Shown here piece by piece: positions 18,057-26,642 of a stretch of DNA of 64,000 nt; position 1 is the first letter of the stretch, and each line of letters starts with the position of its first letter. The notes under the pieces were generated by a model. The model saw only the letters and a program-made list of their open reading frames with translations, was not told the DNA's origin and ran no database searches. The stretch covers positions 5,786,001 to 5,850,000 of the forward strand of contig NZ_JAGJBY010000001.1 in NCBI RefSeq assembly GCF_020010905.1. The letters are read 5' to 3'. The position numbers and the translations under genes are program-made. The DNA comes from Streptomyces acidiscabies (GTDB lineage Bacteria; Actinomycetota; Actinomycetes; Streptomycetales; Streptomycetaceae).

Positions 18057-18680
18057 ATGACCCGGGGGAGACCCGAGCGCAAGCAGCGTGCCAACGGGGT
18101 GGAGTCGCGGCGGCGCATCCTCGACGCGGCAGTCGAGATCGCGGGGGAGCGGGGGTACGAGGGCACGTCGATCGCGGCCGTCAGCGCCCAGTGCGGGCTG
18201 CCCACCAGCTCGATCTACTGGCACTTCAAGGACAAGGACGACCTGATCGCCGCCGTTATCGAGCGCAGCTTCGAGACCTGGCTGACGGCCGTCGAACTGC
18301 CCGGCGAGGACGCGGGGACCCCGCTGGAACGGGTCACGACCATGGCCGCGAACGTCGCCCGCTCCCTGCTCGACGCGCCCGACTTCGTGCGGCTCGGGCT
18401 GATGCTCGCGCTGGAGCGGCGGCAGGTCGAACCCCGGGGGCGGGGCGTCTACCTGGACGTCCGGAAGGCGGCGCGGCAGCGGATCACCGAGGTCCTCCGG
18501 GCACTGTTCCCGGAGGTGGACGAGAGGGCTGTGGACGTCCTCGTCACCTACACGGTCGCCGGGACCGACGGGCTGTTCGTCCAGCAGGAGATAGACGGGG
18601 GCATCGATCTCGTCGGGATGTTCGAGCTGCACGCGCGGACGGTGTACTCCATGGCGGAGGGGATGCCGACCGGGGGGTGA
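18057..18680 (+). CDS. TetR-family regulator
   Basis: 207 residues. The N-terminal HTH spans ~17-63 (RRRILDAAVEIAGERGYEG, then AAVSAQCGLPTSSIYWHFKDKDDL). The C-terminal helical ligand domain has no distinctive motif. It follows pqqE by 59 bp on the same strand and may be read from the same transcript or its own promoter; a role in controlling the PQQ/P450 block is an inference from position. Confidence 0.88.
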   Translation: MTRGRPERKQRANGVESRRRILDAAVEIAGERGYEGTSIAAVSAQCGLPTSSIYWHFKDKDDLIAAVIERSFETWLTAVELPGEDAGTPLERVTTMAANVARSLLDAPDFVRLGLMLALERRQVEPRGRGVYLDVRKAARQRITEVLRALFPEVDERAVDVLVTYTVAGTDGLFVQQEIDGGIDLVGMFELHARTVYSMAEGMPTGG

Positions 18681-18794
18681 GGCCGGTCGGCGAACTGCGG
18701 TGCGTCTCAGGTGGTGTGCCTCTGCCGGTGTGCGCTGTGTTTCGGCCGGAATTGCTGCTGCTGACGTGTGCTGCGCCGCCCGCCGAGGGCCGTG

Positions 18795-19436
18795 TCAGGC
18801 CCGCGCTTCGACCACCGCGAACACTCCGCGCACCCGGTTGCCCTCCACGTCGGTCCACGCGCCGGTCACATGGCCGAGCGCGTCCGCCGGAGGGGTGTCC
18901 GCCACGGCGGTCAGGAGCCGGTCGAAGCGGACGGCGGGGCCGTCCGGCGTCGTGAGGGTCGTGCCCTCGGCCGTTTCGGTCACCGTCACCTCGCCGGCCA
19001 GCAGCGGGGCCCCGCCCGCGTACGCGTGGGTGACCTCCTCGTCCAGGGCGTCGCTCGTGCTCTGGGCCTGGGCCGGGATGCGCCCCTCGAAGAACGCTGC
19101 CAGGGCGCCGGTCAGCACTGGGTCGTGGACGCCGTCGTACACCCAGCGCTGTCCGAGGACGCCGTGCTCCAGGGTGGTGATCAGCGCGTGGTCCGCGCCG
19201 GGGAGCGGGGCGGAACGGTAGGTGAGGGGGACCAGGTAGGCGTGCGGGCCCTCGGCGTCGGTGGCGACGAAGAACTCGATGCCGACCTCGCCCTCGGGGT
19301 CGTCGAGACGGAAGCCCCCGGCCTTGGCGAGCTGCGGGGTGGCCGTACCGCCCTGGTACCACGCGCGCGTGGGGAGCCACGGGGTGAGGAATTCGAGCTT
19401 GGTCGGCTTGAGCCAGGTGCGATGAATGATCGACAT
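18795..19436 (-). CDS. Maltokinase N-terminal cap-like domain protein
   Basis: 213 residues starting MSIIHRTWLKPTKLEFL. The sequence (LPTRAWYQGG, LAKAGGFRLDDPEGEVGIEFF, YLVPLTYRSAPL, HGVLGQRWVYDGVHDP) matches the cap domain that precedes the kinase domain in mycobacterial/streptomycete maltokinase, here as a stand-alone protein. Such free-standing copies are common in actinobacteria; function unknown, perhaps a sugar-related scaffold. It is divergent from the beta-lactamase gene with 104 bp between starts. 18681-18794 shows no feature. Confidence 0.82.
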   Translation of the reverse strand: MSIIHRTWLKPTKLEFLTPWLPTRAWYQGGTATPQLAKAGGFRLDDPEGEVGIEFFVATDAEGPHAYLVPLTYRSAPLPGADHALITTLEHGVLGQRWVYDGVHDPVLTGALAAFFEGRIPAQAQSTSDALDEEVTHAYAGGAPLLAGEVTVTETAEGTTLTTPDGPAVRFDRLLTAVADTPPADALGHVTGAWTDVEGNRVRGVFAVVEARA

Positions 19437-19540
19437 GTTCAGGGATTCTCCATCAGGGTCCGCGATGATCGAAACTGTTTCTTCCGGGGTCGCGTCCTGA
19501 TCGACTGAGCCAAGATCAACGACCGTGAGGACGGACGACC

Positions 19541-20416
19541 ATGGCACGAACGAACATTCTGGGACGCCGCACCCTCCTCGCCCTGGGCGCCGGAGCGGCT
19601 CTGACGGCGGCGGTGGCGCCCTCGGCCCACGCCGCTACCAGGGACGTCTTCGCCGGACTGGAGCAGGAGTACGCCGCCCGGCTGGGCGTCTTCGCCCACG
19701 ACACGGCGACCGGGAGGACGCTGACGCACCGTGCGGACGAACGGTTCCCGATGTGCTCGGTGTTCAAGGCGCCGGCTGCGGCGGCCGTCCTGCGCGAGGG
19801 CGTGGACCTGACGCGGCGCATCCACTACACGCAGCAGGAGTTGACGGACTCGGGATACGCGCCGGTCACCGAGAAGCACCTCGACACCGGCATGACCGTC
19901 GAGGAACTCTGCGCCGCCGCCGTCTCCCACAGCGACAACGCCGCCGCCAACTTCCTCCTGCGCGAACTCGGCGGCCCCACCGCGATCACCCGCTTCGCCC
20001 GCTCCCTGGGCGACTCCGTGACCCGCCTCGACCGCTGGGAGCCCGACCTCAACTCCGCCGAACCCTGGCGGAAGACGGACACGACGACACCCCACGCGAT
20101 CGCCCGTACCTACGCGAAGTTCCTCCTGGGCGACGTCCTCCCGCCCGCCGACCGCACCCGCCTCACGTCCTGGATGGTCGCCAACTCCACCAACGTCACC
20201 CGCTTCCGCGCCGGTCTCCCCGCCGACTGGATCCTCGCCGACAAGACGGGCGGCGGGAGTTCGTACGGCGTCGCCAACGACGTCGGCGTGGTGTGGCCGC
20301 CCGGCCGGGCGCCGCTGGTGATCGCCGTGCTGACGACGACGTACGCGGCCGAGGGGCCCTCGAAGAACGAGCTGGTCGCGCGGGCGGCGGAGCTGGTGGC
20401 GGCCGAGCTGACCTGA
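19541..20416 (+). CDS. bla: Class A beta-lactamase
   Basis: 291 residues. A Tat-type signal (LGRRTLLALGAGAAL, cleavage near SAHA-A). Active-site motifs are all present: S-x-x-K in CSVFKA (Ser ~73), SDN in SHSDNAA, E-x-x-L-N in EPDLNSA, and KTG in DKTGGGSSYG. It would hydrolyse penicillins in the periplasm-equivalent or outside the cell. There is no blaR/blaI or ampR neighbour. The AUG has GGAC upstream. Typical of Streptomyces chromosomal beta-lactamases. Confidence 0.95.
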   Translation: MARTNILGRRTLLALGAGAALTAAVAPSAHAATRDVFAGLEQEYAARLGVFAHDTATGRTLTHRADERFPMCSVFKAPAAAAVLREGVDLTRRIHYTQQELTDSGYAPVTEKHLDTGMTVEELCAAAVSHSDNAAANFLLRELGGPTAITRFARSLGDSVTRLDRWEPDLNSAEPWRKTDTTTPHAIARTYAKFLLGDVLPPADRTRLTSWMVANSTNVTRFRAGLPADWILADKTGGGSSYGVANDVGVVWPPGRAPLVIAVLTTTYAAEGPSKNELVARAAELVAAELT

Positions 20417-20426
20417 GCGGATCGCG

Positions 20427-20460
20427 GAACGGCCGGCGGGGAGCGCTTCGCCGGCCGTTC
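20427..20460 (+). terminator. Hairpin terminator after beta-lactamase
   Basis: GAACGGCCGGCG (20427-20438) and its exact complement (20449-20460) form a 12-bp stem with a 10-nt loop, starting 11 bp after the stop. There is no clear T-run, as is usual for high-GC actinobacterial terminators. Confidence 0.75.
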
Positions 20461-20536
20461 GCGGGAGCGAAAGTTTCCGTGACTCCCGTGGGGCCGGGCG
20501 ACCTTGACGCTCCCGGTGGCGCGATGGCAGCTTTTT

Positions 20537-20551
20537 ATCGCTACAAACGAT
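20537..20551. promoter_or_regulatory. Candidate LacI-type operator
   Basis: ATCG and CGAT flank a 7-nt core (ATCGCTACAAACGAT), 47 bp upstream of the GH51 start. It follows a short T-tract, unusual in this GC-rich DNA. The LacI regulator encoded in the same operon is the natural candidate to bind here. Confidence 0.35.
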
Positions 20552-20597
20552 CACCTCGACGTCGTACAAGTCACCGCATATCTCCCGGGGAGCAGCT

Positions 20598-22115
20598 GTG
20601 CCCAACGCCACCGCGGTCGTCAACCTGGACATCGAAGGGCCGACGATCAGCCGGCACCTCTACGGTCACTTCGCCGAGCATCTCGGGCGCTGCGTCTACG
20701 GCGGGTTCTGGGTCGGGGAGGACTCCGACATACCCAACGAGGGCGGGATCAGGCTCGACGTCGTCGAGGCGCTGCGCGCGCTGAACATTCCCAACCTGCG
20801 CTGGCCCGGCGGGTGTTTCGCGGACGAGTACCACTGGCGGGACGGGATCGGGCCGCGCGAGGAGCGGCCCCGGATGGTCAACACGCACTGGGGGAACGTC
20901 GAGGAGAACAACCACTTCGGCACCCACGAGTTCATGGCGCTGTGCGAACTCCTCGGTGCGGAACCGTACATCAGCGGGAACGTCGGCTCCGGGACCGTCC
21001 GGGAGATGAGCGAGTGGGTCGAGTACCTGACCCGCGACGGCGACAGCCCGATGGTGCGGCTGCGCAAGGACAACGGCCGCGAGGAGCCGTGGAAGGTCAA
21101 GTACTGGGGGATCGGCAACGAGACCTGGGGCTGCGGCGGCAACATGCGCGCCGAGTACTCCGCCGACCTGGCCCGCCAGTACGCCACGTACTGCCGCGAC
21201 CACGGCGACAACAAGCTGTACCGGATCGCCTCCGGCGCCTCGGACGCCGACTACAAGTGGACCGAGACGCTGATGCAGCAGATCAGCTGTTTCGGATGCG
21301 ACGCGACGCCCAGGAACTTCTTCCAGGGCGTGTCCGTTCACTACTACACACTGGCCGGACCGTGGGAGGCGAAAGGCAGCGCGACCGCATTCGACACCGA
21401 CACCTACTACCGCACGATGCTCGCGGCCCGCCGCATCGACGACATCCTCACCGGACACTCCACCGTGATGGACATCTACGACCGTGGCCGCACGGTCGGC
21501 CTGGTCCTCGACGAATGGGGCACCTGGTGGGACGTCGAGCCGGGCACCAACCCGGGCTTCCTCTTCCAGCAGAACACCATGCGCGACGCGCTCGTTGCCA
21601 GCACGCACTTTGACATCTTCCACAAGCACGCGGCCCGCCTGCACATGGCGAACATCGCCCAGACGGTCAACGTCCTCCAGGCGATGATCCTCACCGACGG
21701 CGACCGACTGGTCCTCACTCCGACGTACCACGTGTTCGAGATGAACAAGGACCACCAGGACGCCACCTCACTCGCAGTCCACCTCAAGGCCGACGAGGCC
21801 CGACGCACCGTCGCCGGGACGGAACTCACGACCGTCTCCGTCTCCGCCAGCGTCAAGAACGGCCAGGTCCTCGTCTCCCTCTCCAACCTCGACGCCGAAG
21901 AACCGGCGGAGGTCACCCTCGATCTGCGGGGAGGTACCCTCGGCGCCCCGGTCGCCCGGCTCCTGACGGCCGGCCGGATCGAGGACCACAACACGCCCGA
22001 GCAGCGGGACACGGTCGCGCCGCGCCCCTTCGACGGGGTGAAGACGACGGACGGCGGCCTGACCCTCACCCTGCCGCCGCACTCCTTCCTCACGCTCCAG
22101 GCCCCGCTGAACTGA
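20598..22115 (+). CDS. GH51 alpha-L-arabinofuranosidase
   Basis: 505 residues, no signal peptide, so cytoplasmic. Diagnostic GH51 motifs: LYGHFAEHLGRCVYGG, RWPGGCFADEYHW, THEFM, the acid/base Glu in IGNETWGCGGNM (~175), and the nucleophile Glu in LVLDEWGTWWDVEPG (~306). It removes terminal arabinofuranose from arabino-oligosaccharides. GTG 20598 has GGGGAG 6 nt upstream. It is followed after 3 bp by LacI and then a GH43-like enzyme, forming an arabinoside-use operon. Confidence 0.95.
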   Translation: MPNATAVVNLDIEGPTISRHLYGHFAEHLGRCVYGGFWVGEDSDIPNEGGIRLDVVEALRALNIPNLRWPGGCFADEYHWRDGIGPREERPRMVNTHWGNVEENNHFGTHEFMALCELLGAEPYISGNVGSGTVREMSEWVEYLTRDGDSPMVRLRKDNGREEPWKVKYWGIGNETWGCGGNMRAEYSADLARQYATYCRDHGDNKLYRIASGASDADYKWTETLMQQISCFGCDATPRNFFQGVSVHYYTLAGPWEAKGSATAFDTDTYYRTMLAARRIDDILTGHSTVMDIYDRGRTVGLVLDEWGTWWDVEPGTNPGFLFQQNTMRDALVASTHFDIFHKHAARLHMANIAQTVNVLQAMILTDGDRLVLTPTYHVFEMNKDHQDATSLAVHLKADEARRTVAGTELTTVSVSASVKNGQVLVSLSNLDAEEPAEVTLDLRGGTLGAPVARLLTAGRIEDHNTPEQRDTVAPRPFDGVKTTDGGLTLTLPPHSFLTLQAPLN

Positions 22116-22118
22116 CCC

Positions 22119-23141
22119 GTGGCGACCATCCAGGACGTGGCGAAGGCGGCCGGGGTGTCCGCGATGACCGTCTCCAACGTCATCAACGGCCACCCCAACG
22201 TACGGCGGGAGACCCGGGACAGGGTCCTCGCGGCGATGGCCCGGCTCGACTACCGGGTCAACGTCGCGGCCCGCAACCTCCGCAAGGGCCGCACCGGCAC
22301 GATCGGCCTCGCCGTGCCCGAGGTCGACAGCCCGTACTACAGCCGCCTCGCCGCCGGCGTCATCGCCGCCGCCGGACGCCACGGCCTGCGCGTCGGCATC
22401 GAACAGACCGGCGCCACGCGGGAGAGCGAACTCGACGCCCTCTCCCTCTCCCGCAACCGCCTCTACGACGGCCTCCTGCTCAGCGCCGTCGGCCTGGCGC
22501 AGACCGACGCCGAGCGCCTCACCGTCGAGCACCCCGTGGTCGTGCTCGGCGACCGCATCGTCGGCGGACCCGTGGACCACGTCGGCATGCCGAACCTGGA
22601 GGCGTCCCGGGCGGCCGTCACCCACCTCGTCGAGCGGGGCTGCCGGCGGATAGCGCTGGTCTGCGGGGAGACGGCCGAGATCGACACGTCCAGCCTGCGC
22701 CACGCCGGGTACCGGCAGGCCCTCACCGACGCGGGGGTGCCGTACGACCCCGGGCTGGTCCGCCAGGTCGGCCGGTTCGGGCTCGCCGAGGGCGCCCGGT
22801 GCGCGCGGGACATGGTCGCCGGGGGCCTGGACTTCGACGGCGTGTTCTGCGTGACCGACACCCTCGCCATGGGCGTCCTGCGCGGCCTCGCCGACAGCGG
22901 CGTACAGGTGCCCGGCCAGGTCAAGGTCATCGGGTTCGACGACATCGCCGAGAGCGCGTACCTCGTCCCGTCCCTCTCCAGCGTCGACCCCGACCACGAC
23001 GGCATGGCCGAACGCGCCGTCGCCCTCCTGCTCACCCGCATCGACCAGCACGAACCGCCGCCCCGGTACGAGGAGTTCGTGAGCGGTTTCACGCTCGTGA
23101 TCCGCGAGTCGACCGGCGGCCCGCAAGGAGAGACCCGATGA
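22119..23141 (+). CDS. LacI-family regulator of arabinoside operon
   Basis: 340 residues from GTG 22119. HTH and hinge: MATIQDVAKAAGVSAMTVSNVINGHPNV, then AARNLRKGRTGTIGL. The periplasmic-binding-protein-like effector domain runs to the C-terminus (VIGFDDIAES, LSSVDPDHDGM). It lies between the two glycosidase genes, 3 bp after GH51 and overlapping the next gene by 4 bp, so it probably represses its own operon until an arabinose-containing sugar is present. Confidence 0.9.
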   Translation: MATIQDVAKAAGVSAMTVSNVINGHPNVRRETRDRVLAAMARLDYRVNVAARNLRKGRTGTIGLAVPEVDSPYYSRLAAGVIAAAGRHGLRVGIEQTGATRESELDALSLSRNRLYDGLLLSAVGLAQTDAERLTVEHPVVVLGDRIVGGPVDHVGMPNLEASRAAVTHLVERGCRRIALVCGETAEIDTSSLRHAGYRQALTDAGVPYDPGLVRQVGRFGLAEGARCARDMVAGGLDFDGVFCVTDTLAMGVLRGLADSGVQVPGQVKVIGFDDIAESAYLVPSLSSVDPDHDGMAERAVALLLTRIDQHEPPPRYEEFVSGFTLVIRESTGGPQGETR

Positions 23142-24061
23142 ACCCCGCGCCCCTCTTCCGCGACCCCGTCCACGACGGCGCCGCCGACCCGACGGCGATC
23201 TGGAACCGCGAGACCGAGGAATGGTGGCTGGTCTACACCAACCGCCGCACCACCGCCCCGGGCCCCGGCGCCGCCTGGGTCCACGGCACCGACCTCGGCG
23301 TCGCCGTCTCCGCCGACGCCGGCCGCACCTGGACCTACCGGGGCACCCTCCCCAACCTGGACGCCGAGTGGGGCCGCAACACCTTCTGGGCACCGGAGAT
23401 CATCTGGCACGACGGCCGCTACCACCTCTACGTCAGCTACATCCGGGGCGTCCCCGACTCCTGGGCCGCCCCCGCGAGCATCCGCCACTACACCAGCCCC
23501 GACCTCCTCACCTGGACCCACCACGGCCCCCTCGACCTCGACTCCGAGCGCGTCATCGACGCCTGCGTCCACCCCCTGCCCGACGGCGGTTGGCGCATGT
23601 GGTTCAAGGACGAGACCAGGGGCTCGGCCACCTGCGCCGCCGACAGCCCCGACCTGTACGAGTGGAAGCCGACCGGCGTCGTCCTCGACCACCGCCCCCA
23701 CGAAGGGCCCAACGTCTTCACCCTCGGCGGCGCCCACTGGATGCTCGTCGACGAATGGCGCGGCCAGGGCGTCTTCCGCTCCGACGACCTCACCACCTGG
23801 GAGTACCAGGGCCTCGTCCTCGACGCCCCCGGCCACCGCGTCGACGACGGCAACATAGCCCACCACGCCGACGTCGTCGTCCAGGACGACACCGCGTACG
23901 TCTTCTACTTCACGCACCCCGGCCGCCCGCCCGGCATCACCGACGACGACGGCACCCACCGCACCCGCCGGTCCTCCCTCCAGGTCGCCACGGCCACGGT
24001 CGTCGACGGCGTCCTGCACTGCGACCGCTCGCCCGTGGAGCTGAACCTCAGGCCGATCTGA
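23138..24061 (+). CDS. GH43-like glycosidase
   Basis: 307 residues, no signal peptide. Five-bladed propeller type: DPVHDGAADPTAIWN (candidate catalytic Asp), WAPEIIWHDGRYHLYVSY, SPDLLTWTHHGPLDL, RVIDACVHPLPDGGWRMWFKDE, and HEGPNVF. These fit family 43/related beta-propeller hydrolases, often beta-xylosidase or arabinofuranosidase. The ATG overlaps the lacI stop as ATGA. The exact linkage cut cannot be read from sequence. Confidence 0.82.
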   Translation: MNPAPLFRDPVHDGAADPTAIWNRETEEWWLVYTNRRTTAPGPGAAWVHGTDLGVAVSADAGRTWTYRGTLPNLDAEWGRNTFWAPEIIWHDGRYHLYVSYIRGVPDSWAAPASIRHYTSPDLLTWTHHGPLDLDSERVIDACVHPLPDGGWRMWFKDETRGSATCAADSPDLYEWKPTGVVLDHRPHEGPNVFTLGGAHWMLVDEWRGQGVFRSDDLTTWEYQGLVLDAPGHRVDDGNIAHHADVVVQDDTAYVFYFTHPGRPPGITDDDGTHRTRRSSLQVATATVVDGVLHCDRSPVELNLRPI

Positions 24062-24114
24062 CCTGTGAACGGGGGCCGCGCGGGCGTCGTACGGCGGTGT
24101 GTTGAAGAAAGTGC

Positions 24115-24285
24115 CTGGTGACGCGGGGTTGGTCGGGTACACGTCACGCGGTATCGTCGCTCCGACATCGACGGCAGAACGGAAGCCGGTGAAATCCCGG
24201 CACGGTCGCGCCACTGTGTGCCCCTCCTTACTTCGTGAGGCAGAGGTGAGTCAGACCCGTAGCCGTCGTACGGAGCACTACCGAG
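24115..24285 (+). promoter_or_regulatory. Cobalamin (B12) riboswitch
   Basis: The conserved core is present: GGTGAAATCCCGGCAC (24188-24203), CGCCACTG (24209-24216) and GAGTCAGACCC (24248-24258), in the order and spacing of AdoCbl riboswitches. It ends about 30-60 nt before cbtB, so B12 binding probably represses cobalt uptake by attenuation or by hiding the AAGGAGG ribosome site (24304-24310). Outer boundaries are approximate. Confidence 0.93.
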
Positions 24286-24316
24286 ACGGGACGCGAACTC
24301 CCGAAGGAGGCCCTGC

Positions 24317-24532
24317 ATGGCGCAGCACGTCGCCCAGCCGACCACCGCCACCACCCCGCTCAAGCTGCCGTTGAAGGCCATCGCCCCCTGGGCCGTCTTC
24401 TTCGGTGTCCTCATGCTGATCCTGCTGTACTTCGTCGGCGCCGAGCAGGGCGCCACCTCACTCCTCTCCGGCGAAGAGGTCCACGAGTGGGTGCACGACG
24501 CCCGCCACCTGCTCGGCTTCCCCTGCCACTGA
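24317..24532 (+). CDS. cbtB: Cobalt transporter subunit CbtB
   Basis: 71 residues with one membrane helix (AIAPWAVFFGVLMLILLYFVG) and a His-rich C-terminus (EEVHEWVHDARHLLGFPCH) that matches the metal-binding tail of CbtB. It acts with CbtA in cobalt import for B12 synthesis. The ribosome site AAGGAGG is 6 nt upstream and under the riboswitch. 21 bp separate it from cbtA. Confidence 0.93.
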   Translation: MAQHVAQPTTATTPLKLPLKAIAPWAVFFGVLMLILLYFVGAEQGATSLLSGEEVHEWVHDARHLLGFPCH

Positions 24533-24553
24533 CCGAGGGACGCCGACACCCCC

Positions 24554-25300
24554 ATGAACTCCGCAACCGTACGGAACCTGCTCGTGCGGGGCATGCTCGC
24601 CGGTCTCGCGGCCGGCGTGCTCGCCCTGATCGTCGCCTACTTCCTCGGCGAGCCCTCCGTCGACAAGGCGATCGGTTTCGAGGAGGCCCACTCCCACGAG
24701 CACGGCCACGAGGTCGAACTCGTCTCCCGCTCCCTCCAGTCCACCGCGGGACTCGCGACCGGAGTCCTGCTCTACGGCGTCGCCTTCGGCGGCATCGCGG
24801 CCCTCGCGTACTGCTTCGCCCTCGGCCGGGTCGGACGCTTCAGCCCCCGGGCCACCGCGCTGCTCCTCTCCGGCTGCGCACTGGTCGCCGTCTACGTCGT
24901 CCCGTTCCTCAAGTACCCGGCGAACCCGCCCGCCGTCGGCAACGGCGACACCATCGGCAGGCGCACCACCCTGTACTTCCTGATGCTGCTGCTCAGCGTC
25001 CTGCTCGCCGTCGCCGCGACCCTCCTCGGCAAGCGGCTCGCGCCGGACCTGGGGAACTGGTGGGCGACGGTCGTCGCGGTGGCCGCGTTCGTCGCCGCGA
25101 CCGGGCTGGCGTACGCGTTCCTGCCGTCCGTGAACGAGGTGCCCGCCGACTTCCCCGCGACCGTCCTGTGGCGGTTCCGGCTCTCCGCGCTCGCCATCCA
25201 GGCGACGCTGTGGACCGGATTCGGGCTGGCCTTCGGGGAGTTGGCGCATCGGCTGCTCCGGCCTGAACCTGTGCCCCGGCGGGAGAGCGTCACCGTCTGA
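24554..25300 (+). CDS. cbtA: Cobalt transporter subunit CbtA
   Basis: 248 residues, about five membrane helices, with a His-rich loop HSHEHGHE after the first helix, typical of CbtA. Motifs: RGMLAGLAAGVLA, GVLLYGVAFGGIAAL, KYPANPPAVGNGDTIG. It is the channel-like partner of CbtB and shares its riboswitch-controlled message. No other cob genes lie in the window. Confidence 0.93.
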   Translation: MNSATVRNLLVRGMLAGLAAGVLALIVAYFLGEPSVDKAIGFEEAHSHEHGHEVELVSRSLQSTAGLATGVLLYGVAFGGIAALAYCFALGRVGRFSPRATALLLSGCALVAVYVVPFLKYPANPPAVGNGDTIGRRTTLYFLMLLLSVLLAVAATLLGKRLAPDLGNWWATVVAVAAFVAATGLAYAFLPSVNEVPADFPATVLWRFRLSALAIQATLWTGFGLAFGELAHRLLRPEPVPRRESVTV

Positions 25301-25379
25301 TACCTGAGGCGGTGGCGTACGCGCGGTTGATCGCCAGTCGGCGGGCAGAGGACGTGAGATACGAGGGGGAGGCGTGGAG

Positions 25380-26615
25380 ATGACCGCCATTGCGACGACC
25401 CCCTCGACGGATCCCGTCCGGGCTCAGCGGCGCGTCCTGCGGGTACTGGTCGCTTCCCAGGTCCTGAGCGGCATGGGGCTGGCCGCCGGGGTCACCGTGG
25501 GCGCCCTTCTGGCGCAGGACATGCTGGGGTCCACGCGGCTCGCGGGGCTGCCGAGCGCGCTGTTGACCGGGGGTGCCGCGCTCACCGCCGTAGCCGTCGG
25601 ACGGGTCTCCCACCACCGTGGGCGTCGTCCCGGGCTCGTGCTCGGGTATCTCGCGGGGGTGCTCGGCGCGGTGGGGGTGATCGTCGCCGCTGTTCTCGAC
25701 AGTCCGGTGCTGCTGTTCGCCGCGATGTTCGTGTACGGGGCCGGCTCGGCGACGAACCTTCAGGCGAGGTATGCCGGAGCCGATCTCGCGGCGCCGGGGC
25801 ATCGGGCGCGGGCCGTGTCGACGGTGCTGGTCGCGACGACGCTGGGGGGTGTGGCCGGGCCGAACCTCACGGCGCCGATGGGGGAGGTGGGGGCGGCGCT
25901 GGGGATTCCGGAGCTGGCGGGGCCCTTTCTGCTGTCCGGCGGGGCGTATGCGCTGGCCGCGCTGGTGCTGACGGTGAGCCTTCGCCCGGATCCGCTGGTC
26001 CTGGCGCGGACGCTGGCCAGACAGACGCCGGTGAGCGCCCTGCCGGGACCCCGCAAGGGCGGCGGCGTCACGCTGGGCGCGCTCATCATGGTCGTCACCC
26101 AACTCGTCATGGTCTCCGTGATGACGATGACGCCGGTCCACATGCACGACCACGGGCACGGGACCGCCGCGTCCGGGCTGGTCATCGCCGTCCACATCGG
26201 CGCCATGTACCTCCCCTCCCCGCTGACCGGCCGCCTCACCGACCACTTCGGCCCGCTCCGCATGGCGACGTCCTCCGCACTCACCCTCCTGACCGCCGGC
26301 CTGGTCGCCGCCACAGCCCCGGAGAACTCGGTCCCCCTCCTCACCCTGGCCCTAGCCCTCCTAGGCCTGGGCTGGAACCTAGGCCTGGTCGCCGGCACCG
26401 CCCTCATCACCGAGTCCATCCCCCTCACCAACCGCGCCAAGACCCAGGGCCTGGTGGACGTCTCGATCTCCCTGGCGGGTGCCACCGGCGGCATCTCATC
26501 GGGCCTGCTCGTCACGGCGACGAGCTATCCGACACTGGCGCTTATGTCGGGGGCCCTGTCCCTGACGCTGCTCCCGGCGATCGGGGCGACGGCGTACGCG
26601 AAACGCGGGGCGTGA
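25380..26615 (+). CDS. MFS transporter
   Basis: 411 residues, 12 predicted helices. MFS-type loops: VGRVSHHRGRRPGLVLGY between helices 2 and 3 and TGRLTDHFGPLRMA midway. It resembles drug- or small-molecule efflux members; a His-rich short loop (MHDHGHG) precedes helix 8. ATG 25380 is chosen because GGGGGAGG lies 7 nt upstream; GTG 25374 is too close to it. Substrate unknown. Confidence 0.85.
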   Translation: MTAIATTPSTDPVRAQRRVLRVLVASQVLSGMGLAAGVTVGALLAQDMLGSTRLAGLPSALLTGGAALTAVAVGRVSHHRGRRPGLVLGYLAGVLGAVGVIVAAVLDSPVLLFAAMFVYGAGSATNLQARYAGADLAAPGHRARAVSTVLVATTLGGVAGPNLTAPMGEVGAALGIPELAGPFLLSGGAYALAALVLTVSLRPDPLVLARTLARQTPVSALPGPRKGGGVTLGALIMVVTQLVMVSVMTMTPVHMHDHGHGTAASGLVIAVHIGAMYLPSPLTGRLTDHFGPLRMATSSALTLLTAGLVAATAPENSVPLLTLALALLGLGWNLGLVAGTALITESIPLTNRAKTQGLVDVSISLAGATGGISSGLLVTATSYPTLALMSGALSLTLLPAIGATAYAKRGA

Positions 26616-26642
26616 CTGTTCGGGACTGGCGTAGTCGCGTCC

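Noticed and set aside
19436..20416. Inducible beta-lactamase circuit (BlaR/BlaI)
   Set aside because: The neighbours are a maltokinase-cap protein and an arabinosidase; no sensor or repressor of that type is present.
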